NCBI GenBank assembly: GCA_013694495.1
Contig: JACDCH010000495.1
Coordinates: 1 to 8,091, forward strand
From: Acidimicrobiia bacterium
Lineage (GTDB): Bacteria > Actinomycetota > Acidimicrobiia > Acidimicrobiales > JACDCH01
DNA length: 8,091 nt
Direction: 5' to 3'
Position numbers and translations under genes: made by a program
Shown: one piece after another, positions 7,975 through 8,091 of the stretch
Layout: each line of letters begins with the position of its first letter
Numbering within the stretch: the stretch's first letter is position 1
Notes under the pieces: generated by a model
What the model was told of the DNA's origin: nothing
What the model saw: the letters and a program-made list of their open reading frames with translations, nothing else
Database searches by the model: none

Positions 7975-8091
7975 TCAGGCGTCGGGCGGGCCCGCAGCCG
8001 GGGCGAAGGCGACGGTGACGTCGTCGACCCCGGCGTCGCCGAGCAGCCGCTCGACGGCGGCGCGGGCGCTGTCCTCGGCCCGGTCGAGCAC
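7975..8091 (-). CDS. C-terminal end of an unidentified protein (partial)
   Basis: The last 38 codons before a TGA at 7977-7975 are open to the window edge; the 5' part lies outside. The codons are almost all G- or C-ending, like those of the glg genes. The peptide runs from VLDRAEDSARAAVERLLG through DAGVDDVTVAFAP to a Pro/Ala-rich tail ending GPPDA. A helix followed by a beta strand is suggested, but I do not recognise the family. Its stop codon is part of the CTCAGG motif that borders the repeat array. It lies upstream of the DUF4404-like gene in the same direction, separated by the repeats. Confidence 0.6.
   Translation of the reverse strand: MLDRAEDSARAAVERLLGDAGVDDVTVAFAPAAGPPDA

Noticed and set aside
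7083..8018. Plus-strand open frame of 311 codons across the DUF4404-like gene and the repeats
   Set aside because: It runs antisense to glgE, the small gene and the repeats, and its second half is just the translated tandem repeat. No family match is apparent.

Overview
The window is a very GC-rich stretch (third codon positions are almost all G or C) in which every supported gene lies on the minus strand. It carries a complete GlgE-type alpha-glucan gene set. The protein sequences, the GTG and TTG starts and the gene order point to an actinobacterium. I suspect an Acidimicrobiia-like lineage, but the sequence alone does not prove the class.

Layout in the direction of transcription (right to left): (1) 8091-7975, the last 38 codons of an unidentified gene; (2) 7973-7727, two tandem copies of a ~124-bp structured repeat that begins at the stop codon of that gene; (3) 7703-7428, a 91-residue protein resembling the DUF4404 family, probably read from a leaderless GTG start; (4) 7379-5415, glgE, maltosyltransferase; (5) 5415-3730, treS, trehalose synthase, whose ATG shares one base with the glgE stop codon (TGATG); (6) a 100-bp spacer with two inverted or repeated motifs; (7) 3629-2325, maltokinase (mak/pep2), from a TTG start behind a strong Shine-Dalgarno; (8) a 50-bp spacer with a hairpin that touches the ribosome-binding site; (9) 2274-40, glgB, branching enzyme; (10) 39 bases with nothing recognisable.

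Together TreS isomerises trehalose to maltose, Mak phosphorylates maltose with ATP to alpha-maltose 1-phosphate, GlgE adds maltosyl units from it to linear alpha-1,4-glucan, and GlgB introduces alpha-1,6 branches. All four enzymes keep the catalytic residues I could check, so the pathway from trehalose to branched glucan should work. No glgC, glgA or glgM gene lies in the window.

The most unusual part is the repeat pair at 7727-7973. Its flanks (95 nt per copy) differ at one base only, yet the 27-28 nt loop between a perfect 10-bp inverted repeat is largely different in the two copies. Each copy can form several hairpins, two of them mutually exclusive. A partial echo of one of these hairpins lies just upstream of glgE.
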